Assembly (NCBI GenBank): GCA_031308135.1
Contig: JAHLJT010000631.1
Coordinates: 69,501 to 133,500, forward strand
Source: Acheta domesticus
Taxonomy: Eukaryota; Arthropoda; Insecta; Orthoptera; Gryllidae
Length of the DNA: 64,000 nt
Reading direction: 5' to 3'
The notes below the pieces were generated by a model. The model was not told the origin of the DNA, did not search any database, and saw only the letters and a list, made by a program, of their open reading frames with translations. The first letter of the stretch is position 1. The number at the start of each line of letters is the position of its first letter. Made by a program: the position numbers and the translations under genes. Below are positions 12,158 through 22,839 of the stretch, one piece after another.

Positions 12158-13406
12158 TGTTACGTCCCAATTTAAAACTATTTATTGAATTTTTTATTTC
12201 CTTGCACCCAGGGGACTCTTGCAGCACAATTCTTTATACTCAATTATTTGAACAACCAGTGTAGTGTGTTGAAAAATATGTGAGTGAAATCGGTCGGAGT
12301 GGCATCGTACGCAGGAATGCAGTCCTTGCCTCGCCCAGCTGGACCCCTGCACCCCTGCTGGACCACCCTCCGCGCGTCCCGCCCCCATTGGGGTGGCGAC
12401 TGCGAACGTGCCGGAGGCTGTTATTCCAGGCGCATTTTTTTTGGCAACTTCCTGTCCGAGCCCCTCCGGCTCCAAGGGCATGCGTGCGCGCTGAGTGCGT
12501 GCACAAGCTTCGCCATCTCCCCAACAGCGCTAGCCCTCAGACACACACGCAAATTGACACTAGCGCCCCTGTGTGCCACGAAAGGACAACATTTCGACCG
12601 ACCAGTCTTCAAAAACTTTTCATCCGACGAGATCAAGGACTCTTGTGGCAACCTCCGCAGAGGTCAGACGTACTTTCGTATGCGGTGCAAAATCTATTTT
12701 GCCTACCGCAATCTGTTGCAAGAAGCGGCTCTCTAGCATTTACTTACAATATGCGGTGCAACGCCTAGTTGCCTACTGCAATCTGCTAGAAGACGCTGCT
12801 CTGCACAACATTTTAATTTGGGGTCGCAACTCTGCGCCATCCCCGTCAACAATCTCCTGCTGCTGCAACATCTCTCGACCGACATCTGCTGCAAGAAACA
12901 CCCACCAGAGCTCCAACGGATAAGTGACTACTTATTTCAAACTTCTTTCTGATGCATCAGAAATCTACTTGAGTGCACTCTTTAAATCTATTTAAATTTA
13001 ACGCAAGAAAGGACTTTAATTTTTTGGCAACTTCTGACTTCAAGATTACTGTTTTTCAATTACTTTTGTTCATTTCTTTTTCATTACTTTTTTCACATCA
13101 ATTTTTTATCTTCCTGTTTTTTAATATTTTTTTTGTTTGTTTACTAACCTTTTAACTCAAATTTTTTAGTAATTAAATATTTGTTATTTTTTATTACAGC
13201 TAATGTTGTTCTTTTTTGCCCTATCATATTCCATCCATCTATGCAATACCATACAGCTCAATTAATTTTATGTGTTATGTGTATCATTTAATTTACAGTC
13301 TGCTGGTCCTCCAAATATATAAATATAAAGCTATCAGAGATTCCTCCATATTCTACTTTTCTTTTTTATACTGCCAAATCACATTTTGCAGACGATACAC
13401 GTAACA
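12158..13406 (+). repeat. 3' LTR of BEL-1
   Basis: This is a copy of the 5' LTR with the same length (1249 bp) and the same ends. It follows a short G-rich stretch, TTTGGGCGGGCAGTA, a plausible polypurine-like primer site. I saw no difference from the 5' copy by eye. Confidence 0.93.
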
Positions 13407-13411
13407 GGTTT
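13407..13411. other. Target site duplication GGTTT of BEL-1 (right)
   Basis: GGTTT directly follows the 3' LTR and matches 8100-8104. The interrupted PAL repeat resumes here with TAATGTAAAGTATCCCC, whose homologue at 63160 reads TTTCATGTAAAGAACCC. Confidence 0.9.
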
Positions 13412-13771
13412 AATGTAAAGTATCCCCAAAAATTAAAATATCGATTTCAAATTTAAGGGCCCGCGACATCCGCCAGATCAATCGGGGATATACATTTTGG
13501 AGAAAATCGGCTGAACAGTTTAGCCGCTAGTACTGTTCATAGTAGGACAGGCGTTTTATTGTCACGTTTTTTCGGTATCAAGGACCCACAAAACATAGAA
13601 TATGGATATACCACGTGTTATAGGATTTTTTTCTTCTAAATTTGGCTACTGGATTTATCCACTTTTTCGTTTCCAGGCCCCGACAATAAGAGATTTTCTG
13701 CCGAAAATTCGCCATTTGTTTTCGCACCTTTACAAAACTTTTTCGCTACTGCGTAAGCAGTAGCGAGAAAG
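13412..13771 (+). repeat. PAL repeat, terminal part between the two BEL elements
   Basis: The sequence runs from TAATGTAAAGTATCCCC through TTTTTTCGGTATCAAGGACC, the block TTTATCCACTTTTTCG, and on to the end motif AGTAGCGAGAAAG. The same blocks in the same order occur at 63160-63526 and, reversed, at 5318-5600. Its last five bases, GAAAG, are the BEL-2 target duplication. Confidence 0.85.
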
Positions 13772-14606
13772 TGTTAGCACATTTTGCTCGGCGCGGACAA
13801 GTTCCTGCGACTTCCGCCCACCTGGGCACTCTTTGGAGTGCTTCCCGCTAAATTATGGGAGTTCCATGCTAGACCAGGGTGTCATGGGGGCGCCAATTCC
13901 AAAATTCGCGCGTCCCACTTAAAAAAAATCCATCATCAATCAATCAATCAATCAATCAATGAAATGGAATGAAGACATTAATTAAATCATTGTTTCCCCG
14001 CGCCTTGATGCATGTGACAGTTCTTCCGCCGCCCTGCCAGGTTGCAATCAGCTACCCTCGCCGCCGACACCGGTGACGTCACTACATCACCACCGTCACC
14101 GCCGCCACCAACACCATCGCGCCGTCGCGCCCGTATCTCTCCCCCCGCCTACGTCCGCCCCCCGCCGCCAGCTAGCCGGCTGCCCGCCCCTCTGAGCCCT
14201 GCCCGGGGTCGAACCCGGGGCACCGCCAGAGCATGTGCGGACAGCGGGCGACACAGCTGGTGGAGTGTGGGCCAAGCGGATGGAGCTATGGTGGACCGGG
14301 AGCATGAAGCATCCACGGCGGTGAAGGGCATTTTTCACGATTTCTGCATTTGAGACCCTCTACTGGACAGCGGTGTGATTTGTAGGAGCGGTGGTGCTGT
14401 GACAGTGGTGTGGTTCGACAACCCGGCCATGTGTGCCTCGTAACCTTTCAATGTTACATTCATTTGGTTTTTTGCTTGCTGTGTTAGTCAGGTAGCATCA
14501 CTTGGTCAGTGTGTGCCTTTAATTTTGTGTTTCGCAACACTGCAAGAGTTTTGTGAAATTGTTAAAGTTTTGTGAAATTGTTAAAGTTTTTTTGTATTCT
14601 TTGACA
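13772..14606 (+). repeat. 5' LTR of BEL-2
   Basis: This LTR is 835 bp. It contains a (TCAA)n microsatellite at about 13932-13963 and a very C-rich stretch at 14090-14220. It differs from the 3' copy at three places I can see: an A/G at about 14500 versus 21661, one T fewer in the T-run near 14590, and the penultimate base pair context at the end (ACA versus CCA). Confidence 0.94.
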
Positions 14607-14611
14607 TTTTA

Positions 14612-14631
14612 TGGTGCCTTGAAACCCGGGA
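14612..14631 (+). other. Candidate primer binding site of BEL-2
   Basis: TGGTGCCTTGAAACCCGGGA begins 5 nt after the 5' LTR. It starts with TGG and includes a CCCGGGA block resembling a tRNA T-arm complement. I do not assign the tRNA. Confidence 0.5.
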
Positions 14632-15122
14632 ACGAATACTTCGTTGGTTCGTTGGTAACACTGACTACGCGAGGTTTTTGTTCACGCCACGCCGCGAAGT
14701 CGTGATGCGCACACGTAACGCGTGCCTTTGTGAATAAAAAAAACAAAATTACAGTAGAATCATTAGCAGTGCTGTTGTAACATTTACTTGTGTTATGTGC
14801 GCTTTGCTTTTGCGGTTTGTATGGTGCAAATTAAAAGCATGTTCTTGGTTACGCCTTTCCAATTCCTGGAAATCTTATGCAGCTTTCCTAACCTCATATT
14901 TCACGTTCCTGATCTTAGGTTCTCAAGTTTGTAGGGTTAAATGCATTTTGACGATAGTTACATAGCTCATTTTGCTTATGAAAGTGGTGTTGACTTCCAA
15001 TTAACAAATACATGTCGGTGCTTAAATTTTTAGATGGTTTTTCGCGTATGAAACTTCATACCCTTTAAATGCTACCGTGAATTATTTCAGTTCTTTTCGT
15101 TAGTAAGCAAGCTTATTTAACC

Positions 15123-18100
15123 ATGTCTCAGTCAAAGGTACGGGCTAAGGAGCCAGGTGCAGTTGAATTAAGATTATCACAAAGGTGGAGTCTCGCTATT
15201 TGGGAAATTTCACGAATTGAAAGTAATTTGAAAGCCTTGCAACCAGCAACGGTGGCAAGTCTCGCGTGCTTGCGAGATAGGTTATGCGAGGTCTGGAAGG
15301 ATATCGAAGCTCTTAAAATGGATGCGATCAGCTCCACAGAGTTCTTTAGCACGATTCATGAACAAAATTTTTCGCAATGTGAAAATGCTTACTTGGCTGT
15401 AAAACAGCTATTGAATGAAAAATACGAGCCCTTTGAAAAGCCTCTTACTGTTGCCTCGGCGTGTCATCATGCCTCGCTACCGAGCATTAAAATTCCAAAA
15501 TTTGATGGAAGGTATAGAAATTGGCAACGTTTTCGTGATTTGTTTACTCAATTAGTCATTAATCAGGTACAGATACCGGACTCGCAGAAGTTGGTGCATT
15601 TAATGAGTAGTCTCGAGGCCGAACCTCTGAAGTTGATTTCTGTGCTCACAGTATCAGACAGATCCTTTCAACAGGCCTGGGCTTTATTAAGAGATCGTTA
15701 TGACGATAAATCGAAAATTTTAGAAGAGCACATTCATGCTCTCTTCTCCTTTCCTTCCCTCAAAATTGGTGATGCCTCCTCCTTAAGAGAATTGCACAAT
15801 GTAGTAACTTCTCACTGGCTATCTATGTCAGCAGTTCCCACTACAGTCCCTATGGCTGAAATAATAGTACAATTTTTAGTACTCAGTAAATTGGATAACA
15901 AAACAAGGGAAGCATTTTTCCTTGCTAAAGCAAAAAATGATATTGTTCCATTGCAAAATGTTTTAGATTTTCTTTCACTCCGGGCAAGAGCCCTAGACAT
16001 TGCCCCTCTTGCTAATCCTGATGTGAATTCTGTTTCAGTTAGTAAGTCTAAGCGCCCTACACAATCTTCACCTGCCAAACAGGTGTTTCAGCTGGAAGAG
16101 GGGTCATCAGCTCAAGCCTGCATTGCCTGCAGTTCTGGAGAGCACCCACTTTTCGCCTGCCCTCGTTTTCGTACCCTGGCTGTCCAGCAGAGATGGGATT
16201 TTGTCTCTTCTCATCAACTCTGCTACAACTGTCTTCGAAGGAAGGGTCCTTCTCATCATTGCTCACAGCGAAGTTGTAAAACTTGTGGTAAGAACCACCA
16301 CTCAATGCTTCATAAATTTTCTACACAAAATGTCCATAATTTGGCATCACCTCATTGTTCTAGTGCTCCCAACACCTCTGCTGGACTAGCATCTGCCACC
16401 CAGATTACTGCAAAACAACCACACGATACTAAGGTTTCCACGTTATCACACTTGGTTCTTAGCCAGACATTTAATATTGGTTCTCTCCTTCCCACAGCCA
16501 TTGTTAATGCAACAAATGAATTGGGCCAAACCCTGCCAGCCAGGGCATTACTTGATTCTGGTAGTGAAGTTTCCTTGATAACTGAATCACTGGTACAGGC
16601 CCTCCGTCTCAAAAGAATTAGGCATAATGCTACGATTCATTCTGTTAATGCTCTTACTTCTGGTTCAAATGCTAGAGTTCATGTGTTAATCTCCTCGCGG
16701 TGTTGTAGGTGGAAAAGGGCAATAGAATGTTTAGTGGTCCCTGCTATTTCCAAAGCCACCCCCCGGAGGAACATTAATTTAGCTGCCTTGAAGCTGCCTG
16801 CTGACCTAAAATTGGCTGATGACCAATTCTTTATTCCTAAAAAATTAGATATTTTATTAAGCTCTTCTTTATTTTTTCAGGTGCTTAACACTAAGAAGAG
16901 CAGCCATTGTTCAAAGCTTTTTATTCTTGATACTAAGTTTGGTAATGTCATTGCGGGGGATCGATTGCCCACACTGTTGCCAAGTGCGGCACCCCCAGAT
17001 CAGTGCTTTTTCTTAACTGCACACTCTCCTTCCTTAGTCAATGATTATGAGAATGTTTGGAATTCTGAGAGGATTTCCTCTTCTCGTGATGAAAACTTCT
17101 CACACTTGGAGCATCCTTGTGAAAAACAATTTAATGATGACACCTTTAGGTTGGAGAATGGGCAATTTTGTGTATCTTTGCCTTTTAAACGTCCTCCACA
17201 ATTATTGGGGAATTCACATTTTGTGGCCAAACAGTTTTTGCTTGCTTTAGAAAACAGATTTTCTAAAGATAGAGAATTAAGGCATAATTATGTCAAGTTC
17301 ATGAGAGAATACATTGAATTGGGGCATGCAGTTGAATGTGTCAGTAAGATAGCACCTCCTTTCTATTTTATACCTCATTTTTGTGTGTTGAATCCACAAT
17401 CCCATACTACACCACTGCGCGTAGTCTTCAATTGTAGTGCCAAATCTTCTTCCGGGTTAAGTTTAAACGACCTACTCTACGCTGGCCCTAACGTGCAATC
17501 AGAGCTCATTGACATCATGCTTAGATTTCGATTGTTTAATGTTTGTTTCACAGCAGACATTGAGAAAATGTATAGAATGGTTCGGGTGCATGATGCTGAT
17601 ACTAAATTTCAGAGAATTTTGTGGCGAGAGAACCCTCACGACCCCATTAAAATTTTTACTTTGCAAACCGTTACTTATGGTATGGCCCCCTCCGCATTTC
17701 TGAGTACAAGGTGTCTCAACAAGTTGGCTGAGGAAATAAATGAAAATGATCCTGAGGTGGCTTCAGCCATCAAGCAGGGATTTTATGTAGATGACTTACT
17801 GTTTGGGAGCGACTGTGCTGAGAAGGCAGCATCGTTATTTCAAAGGATTGTAAAAGTGCTAAAGGGAGCTCATTTTAATTTGAGAAAGGTTAATAGCAAT
17901 TCTTCATCGTTTCTGGCCACTCTCAACACCACTCACACACAATACACTTCCACGCCTCTGGCCTCAGACAACACACATAGAATATTGGGTTTGACTTGGA
18001 ACACTGATAAAGACACACTTTGCATTACATACAGCAAACACTCCGATCCAAACACTTTCAACCTCCCGTATATCACAAAAAGGGTTGTGTTGCACTTAAT

Positions 18101-18557
18101 AGCCTCTATTTATGACCCATTAGGTTTTGTGAATCCTTTCTTGGTAAAGTTGAAGCTTTTTCTGCAAAAATTGTGGTCTTTACAGTTGGATTGGGATACT
18201 CCTCTTGATTCTGATCTTACTTGTTGTTGGCAGTCCTTGGTTAATGAGATTGTTTTACTGCCATCAATTATATTCCCACGCAAGGTGTTACCCCAGGGCC
18301 ACCTTCCCTCTTGTCTAGTAGGATTCTGTGTTGCCTCTCATAAGGCGTACGGAGCTGCATTATACTTAGTTAATCATGATTCTGCATCCGTTGCGCATAG
18401 CCACTTGTTGTGCTCTAAATCAAGACTTGCTCCCCTGGCAGGGTCGACTATTCCTCGCTTGGAGTTGTGTAGGGCATTGTTATTGGTAGAATTGACCAAG
18501 GAGGTAATAAGAGCATTGAGAATTGTGTGTTCTATTAATCAAGTGTATCTTTCTTAG
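15123..18557 (+). CDS. BEL-2 Gag-protease-reverse transcriptase polyprotein
   Basis: An open frame of 1144 codons begins with an ATG 516 bp after the LTR. Domains in order: DUF1759 Gag region near residues 120-280 (FDGRYRNWQRF), zinc-knuckle cysteines and histidines at 331-400 (CIACSSGEHP, LCYNCLRRKG, CKTCGKNHHSMLH), retropepsin DUF1758 with DSGSEVSL near 477, RT from about 700 (RVVFNCSAKSSSGLSLND) with active site YVDD at about 889, then the start of RNase H near 1060. In RNase H the expected first catalytic Asp falls in GFCVASHKAYGA and is Val. The frame ends with VYLS and a stop just where the next RNase H motif should lie. The rest of pol continues in another frame at 18556. Confidence 0.92.
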   Translation: MSQSKVRAKEPGAVELRLSQRWSLAIWEISRIESNLKALQPATVASLACLRDRLCEVWKDIEALKMDAISSTEFFSTIHEQNFSQCENAYLAVKQLLNEKYEPFEKPLTVASACHHASLPSIKIPKFDGRYRNWQRFRDLFTQLVINQVQIPDSQKLVHLMSSLEAEPLKLISVLTVSDRSFQQAWALLRDRYDDKSKILEEHIHALFSFPSLKIGDASSLRELHNVVTSHWLSMSAVPTTVPMAEIIVQFLVLSKLDNKTREAFFLAKAKNDIVPLQNVLDFLSLRARALDIAPLANPDVNSVSVSKSKRPTQSSPAKQVFQLEEGSSAQACIACSSGEHPLFACPRFRTLAVQQRWDFVSSHQLCYNCLRRKGPSHHCSQRSCKTCGKNHHSMLHKFSTQNVHNLASPHCSSAPNTSAGLASATQITAKQPHDTKVSTLSHLVLSQTFNIGSLLPTAIVNATNELGQTLPARALLDSGSEVSLITESLVQALRLKRIRHNATIHSVNALTSGSNARVHVLISSRCCRWKRAIECLVVPAISKATPRRNINLAALKLPADLKLADDQFFIPKKLDILLSSSLFFQVLNTKKSSHCSKLFILDTKFGNVIAGDRLPTLLPSAAPPDQCFFLTAHSPSLVNDYENVWNSERISSSRDENFSHLEHPCEKQFNDDTFRLENGQFCVSLPFKRPPQLLGNSHFVAKQFLLALENRFSKDRELRHNYVKFMREYIELGHAVECVSKIAPPFYFIPHFCVLNPQSHTTPLRVVFNCSAKSSSGLSLNDLLYAGPNVQSELIDIMLRFRLFNVCFTADIEKMYRMVRVHDADTKFQRILWRENPHDPIKIFTLQTVTYGMAPSAFLSTRCLNKLAEEINENDPEVASAIKQGFYVDDLLFGSDCAEKAASLFQRIVKVLKGAHFNLRKVNSNSSSFLATLNTTHTQYTSTPLASDNTHRILGLTWNTDKDTLCITYSKHSDPNTFNLPYITKRVVLHLIASIYDPLGFVNPFLVKLKLFLQKLWSLQLDWDTPLDSDLTCCWQSLVNEIVLLPSIIFPRKVLPQGHLPSCLVGFCVASHKAYGAALYLVNHDSASVAHSHLLCSKSRLAPLAGSTIPRLELCRALLLVELTKEVIRALRIVCSINQVYLS

Positions 18558-20436
18558 TTCTATTGTTTTGCACTGGTTGGTGAAAAGCAATCATAAATTG
18601 GATGCTTTCACTGCGCATAGAGTTTCAAAGATAGTGGCATCCTATCCACTATCTTGTTGGCGCCATGTAAGCTCGAGACAGAATCCCGCTGATCTGCTAA
18701 CCCGTGGTGTCTCCCCCCAGGCACTGCAACACAGTACCCTCTGGTTTGTAGGACCGCCGTGGCTGAAGCAGCCAGTGTCAATGTGGGCCAAGCCGTTTGT
18801 CGATGCTGAGGTAGCGGATAATGGTAAGGTAGATGCTCTCTGTTGTATGTTCACTGCATACCAAACAAGTATGCCCTCGTCAGATGTAGGTGAAAACCAA
18901 AATTCATTTGTTCAAGTGCTGCTTAGCAGATATTCAAAATATCACAAATTGATAAGGGTGTTGGCGCAATGCTTAAGATTCATTAACAATATACGGGCTG
19001 CAATTGTTGCTCGCATTGACCCTGCTTCGGCTCAGATGCGGAGAAGGGGTTGGTTGGCACCGCTTGAATTGAGAGAAGCCACAGTGGTTATTATAAGGCT
19101 CATTCAACTAGACATGTACCCCCTTGAATATAAGGCACTTTCAAAAGAAAAGGGATTACCTCCCAAGTCATCGCTCCTTAGCTTGAATCCTTATCTAGGC
19201 CCTGATGGGCTTTTACGGGTGGGTGGCCGTTTAATGAATTCTCAGGTGGAGAGGTTAAACAAGCATCCTATTATACTTCCGCCTAACCACAAATTTACCG
19301 TCCTGTTCTTAGAAATGATACACCTCGCATTTCTACATGCAGGCTTAGCATTGATGTTGGGATGTGTGCGCCAGCAGTATTGGATTCCCTCCCTAAGACG
19401 GGTAGCAAAGAAAGTAATCAATGCTTGTCTGACTTGTAAGCGTTGGCGCGCAATTCCTCTTGGCCAGATTATGGGTTCATTGCCCCCTAGCCGCGTAAAT
19501 CCTTCTCGGCCATGGGCTCACACATCCTTAGATTATTGTGGCCCAATTTTGACAAGGCCGTCTCTCACGAGATCAAAAATGTCTCAAAAGACTTGGATTG
19601 CTGTATTTATATGCCATTCCACGAAAGCTTTGCATTTAGAAATCGTCGAAAATCTATCCTCCTCTCAATTCATTGCGGCCTTTGAACGTTTTGGTTCGAG
19701 AAGAGGTTATCCTGTGCACATGTACAGTGATAACGCTAGTACATTCAAAAGTGCTAGTCGTATCCTAGCCGAGGCTAATCGCTTTGTTCTTTCCGCTCGG
19801 GATTTAGAGGTTATCACCAAATTTTTATCAGTGCAGGGCACCTCCTGGCACTTTTGTCCCACCTACTCTCCTCACCGAAACTCGTTAGCTGAGGCTTGTG
19901 TTAAGAGTCTTAAATTCCATTTGCGACGCGCTTTAGGGCAACAAGTTGTGCCCTTGCTTACATTGTACACCCTCTTAGCCAAAATAGAAGCTTGTTTAAA
20001 CTCAAGATCGCTTGAAGTCACGTCTACAGATACGGATGTGAATTTGATTTTAACCCCGAATCACTTAGTCTACGGGCACGCGCTTAATACTCTTCCTATA
20101 GATACTGACTCGCCTCTTGTGCAGATTACTCCTGCACAACAGTTCCGCCATTTAAATAACAAATTAGCAATAATTTGGAAATATTGGTCGCGAAATTACC
20201 TCCACACCTTGCAACAAAGGGCGAAGTGGAAAAGGGAGTCACCACCACTAGCTGTAAATGATTTAGTACTTTTAATTGAGGAATCTCCGCCCTCTCACTG
20301 GAAATTAGGTGTAGTGGAGAAATTGTTCCCTGATCAAGCCGGAGTCGTGCGTACTGTTGAAGTACGAACTAGCCAGGGCAAGTTATTGCGACCAGTACAA
20401 AAGTTATGTGCACTGGCTAGATCCTCCCACGAGTAA
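18523..20436 (+). pseudogene. BEL-2 pol continuation: RNase H end, integrase, DUF5641
   Basis: The open frame begins formally at 18523, but the recognisable pol sequence starts about 18556 (SSIVLHWL). It runs through the RNase H end (WRHVSSRQNPADLLTRG), an integrase zinc-binding region (HLAFLHAG ... CLTCKRW), and an integrase core with acidic residues in SLDYCGP (about residue 337), MYSDNAS (about 402) and LAEACVKS (about 457). It ends in the DUF5641-like C-terminus with KYWSRNYLHTLQQR. It has no start of its own and must be translated as part of the polyprotein. A small out-of-frame deletion around 18550-18556 separates it from the preceding frame and removes the RNase H motif with a catalytic Asp. 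Integrase itself looks intact. Confidence 0.9.
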
Positions 20437-20932
20437 GCCCCAATCCATGATATTTATCTCTACTTTCCCCCTCTGTCGACCAGAGATGCTCAGCTGATTT
20501 TTCTTTCGCTTCGCCGCCTGGTGATCAGGCGTACCACTATCATTTTATAGGTCATACTGCGTGGGCCTGCCACTTGGTTTTTTTTTTGGTGTTCTTTGAC
20601 ATTTTATGCGTTTTGTTAATTCCTTGTTGTACTAATTGGTATAATTTTTTGATTAAGCACTGCTACAAGTTCTATGTGATTTTGTTACTTCTAGGTTAGG
20701 GTAATTGTTACGAGGTACTCAGTAATGGTTCGAGGTGATTACAATATGTACGCTAGGCAAACGCCTATGCTTTCGTTTGTTGTATGCCCTCCTCACGTGT
20801 TTATAGTAGGAATGGAGTCTCTCAAGATAATGCAGAACTGTGGTGGACTTCTCAGTGCTTGTTGCTGAAAGAAGTGAGTGGGAGACGGACGGTGCCGAAC
20901 TCGAGCATCGCCATGCGCCCGGCCCCAATAAA
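20437..20932 (+). other. BEL-2 3' untranslated region
   Basis: About 496 bp of non-coding sequence between the pol stop and the 3' LTR. No conserved protein is visible. A purine-rich GTGAGTGGGAGACGGACGG stretch lies at 20873-20892, but the bases directly before the LTR are CGGCCCCAATAAA. Confidence 0.6.
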
Positions 20933-21768
20933 TGTTAGCACATTTTGCTCGGCGCGGACAAGTTCCTGCGACTTCCGCCCACCTGGGCACTCTTTGGAGT
21001 GCTTCCCGCTAAATTATGGGAGTTCCATGCTAGACCAGGGTGTCATGGGGGCGCCAATTCCAAAATTCGCGCGTCCCACTTAAAAAAAATCCATCATCAA
21101 TCAATCAATCAATCAATCAATGAAATGGAATGAAGACATTAATTAAATCATTGTTTCCCCGCGCCTTGATGCATGTGACAGTTCTTCCGCCGCCCTGCCA
21201 GGTTGCAATCAGCTACCCTCGCCGCCGACACCGGTGACGTCACTACATCACCACCGTCACCGCCGCCACCAACACCATCGCGCCGTCGCGCCCGTATCTC
21301 TCCCCCCGCCTACGTCCGCCCCCCGCCGCCAGCTAGCCGGCTGCCCGCCCCTCTGAGCCCTGCCCGGGGTCGAACCCGGGGCACCGCCAGAGCATGTGCG
21401 GACAGCGGGCGACACAGCTGGTGGAGTGTGGGCCAAGCGGATGGAGCTATGGTGGACCGGGAGCATGAAGCATCCACGGCGGTGAAGGGCATTTTTCACG
21501 ATTTCTGCATTTGAGACCCTCTACTGGACAGCGGTGTGATTTGTAGGAGCGGTGGTGCTGTGACAGTGGTGTGGTTCGACAACCCGGCCATGTGTGCCTC
21601 GTAACCTTTCAATGTTACATTCATTTGGTTTTTTGCTTGCTGTGTTAGTCAGGTAGCATCGCTTGGTCAGTGTGTGCCTTTAATTTTGTGTTTCGCAACA
21701 CTGCAAGAGTTTTGTGAAATTGTTAAAGTTTTGTGAAATTGTTAAAGTTTTTTTTGTATTCTTTGCCA
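20933..21768 (+). repeat. 3' LTR of BEL-2
   Basis: An 836-bp copy of the 5' LTR, followed by the duplication GAAAG at 21769-21773. Confidence 0.94.
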
Positions 21769-21773
21769 GAAAG

Positions 21774-22338
21774 TGAACGTAAGGCATCACATATTATCTT
21801 CTTCGCTATAAACGATTTAACATGAAATTCTTTCTCAATAGTTCTGCAGCAACTCACAACCAAACGATGTCAGAGAAAAATTCATTCTATTAATTTTAAG
21901 AGATGATTAAAACTATAATTTACACTATAAATTGTGCTAATAAAAGCAAGAGATAACAAAAGTAGGACCAATTTATATTTTCATTTAAAGGAAAATCACA
22001 AAATTTGGTTGGGTAGAACGCCCTAATATATTTCTAAACGAAAATTCTTAAATATATTTTTTTTCAATTTTCAAAACAGAGGCTTTAATGAAAATCCATT
22101 GAAGTAAACCATTTGTACACAATTTTCCTCTATTTTCGAGAGTTCGATGTGTATCAAACAATTGGTGTCAATCGTTATCAGATAGAACAAACAAAAGTTA
22201 AGAGAATTTTGGAAGTCGATTAGCTCACGCAAGCCAAGCGAACATCGTTTACAGCACGAATTTTCAGCACGCAGCTCAGTATGTGTAGAAGCATCAAGAG
22301 GAAATAATGTTTCACAAAATACATTGCTTATGTTGCAG
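21774..22338. other. AT-rich non-coding sequence before the channel exon
   Basis: It begins with the continuation of the site into which BEL-2 inserted. I see no gene. It ends with the acceptor site TTATGTTGCAG at 22328-22338. Confidence 0.5.
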
Positions 22339-22476
22339 GCCGTCAAGAAAAAATATTCGTTTGAGAAGAAAAAGTTTTGTGGAAGAGATCCGTTCATATG
22401 TTCAGGAATTTGGAAGAGAGACAAGTTTCCATGGTGTGGGACACATTCTTTCGGACGACCGTCATCCCATAGAAAG
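22339..22476 (+). CDS. Pickpocket-like DEG/ENaC channel, N-terminal cytoplasmic exon
   Basis: A 138-nt exon follows the acceptor TGTTGCAG. Translated in the frame of the ATG-initiated run starting at 22307, it gives a basic N-terminus (RKNIRLRRKSF), an acidic helix-like stretch (VEEIRSYVQEF) and GRETSFHGVGHILSDDRHPIER. The S-F-H-G pattern is the His-Gly region conserved before the first membrane helix of DEG/ENaC subunits, where it affects gating, and the -ER ending matches the residues just before TM1. The exon must end in phase 2 to join the TM1 exon at 32755, which puts the junction at AG|GAAAGT, a GA donor. The nearest GT (22481) would give the wrong phase. The exon starts in phase 2, so an earlier coding exon exists that I could not find. 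Confidence 0.68.
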
Positions 22477-22507
22477 GAAAGTATTATTTAAGCTGCAGAG
22501 TCTCTTA

Positions 22508-22570
22508 TCATTAGACCGCGGAACGTCATTCAATTGCATATTTTTCCTGATTGCGGATATCACAAGGAAA
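22508..22570 (+). repeat. Short dispersed repeat (second copy at 60757)
   Basis: The block with ATTAGACCGCGGAAC, TCAATTGCATATTTTT and AAGGAAAC is repeated, with a few changes, at 60757-60816 inside the loop of the foldback element at 60558-60888. Confidence 0.65.
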
Positions 22571-22839
22571 CGAAACAAATATAACTTTACCTATCACCAA
22601 AAATCAAACAAATGTAGCCCATTTTTATTTTGCAAAATTGCATATATTTAGGATTCTTTCTTCGCTTGCTTATTTTATTGTATGCGGCATATTTAAGTGC
22701 ATGTACTGTAGGTTTTTGTGCAGAAATTGGTCGAATCTAGATATTTTATTGTTTTATAGTCTCATGGTAAGATTGTTTTCGCCAGAATCGATATACTTCC
22801 TGTAATTTGATTCGTAGGCATAAACATAGTGAACTGATC

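Larger units (their letters stand above)
8105..13406 (+). mobile_element. BEL/Pao LTR retrotransposon BEL-1, internally deleted
   Basis: The element is 5302 bp and is bounded by direct repeats of 1249 bp (8105-9353 and 12158-13406). These begin TGTTAC, end GTAACA, and are flanked by the 5-bp duplication GGTTT. The internal part encodes Gag and an aspartic protease, then the first ~100 residues of reverse transcriptase, and then stops. The RT catalytic core, RNase H and integrase are absent. The LTRs look identical, so insertion is recent. A pol-less element this young was probably mobilised by proteins supplied by a complete relative. It lies in a PAL repeat copy, 361 bp upstream of BEL-2. 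Confidence 0.93.
13772..21768 (+). mobile_element. BEL/Pao LTR retrotransposon BEL-2, nearly complete
   Basis: The element is 7997 bp. Its LTRs are 835 bp (13772-14606) and 836 bp (20933-21768). They begin TGTTAGC, end TTGACA (5') or TTGCCA (3'), and are flanked by GAAAG at 13767-13771 and 21769-21773. The internal part encodes Gag, protease, RT, RNase H and integrase in BEL order. One frame break near 18555 splits pol, and RNase H has lost key residues, so this copy is probably not autonomous. The LTRs differ at only about three positions, so the insertion is young. Confidence 0.95.

Noticed and set aside
14042..14353. 103-codon Pro/Arg-rich frame in the BEL-2 LTR, repeated at 21203
   Set aside because: Low complexity from C-rich LTR sequence; duplicated with the LTR.
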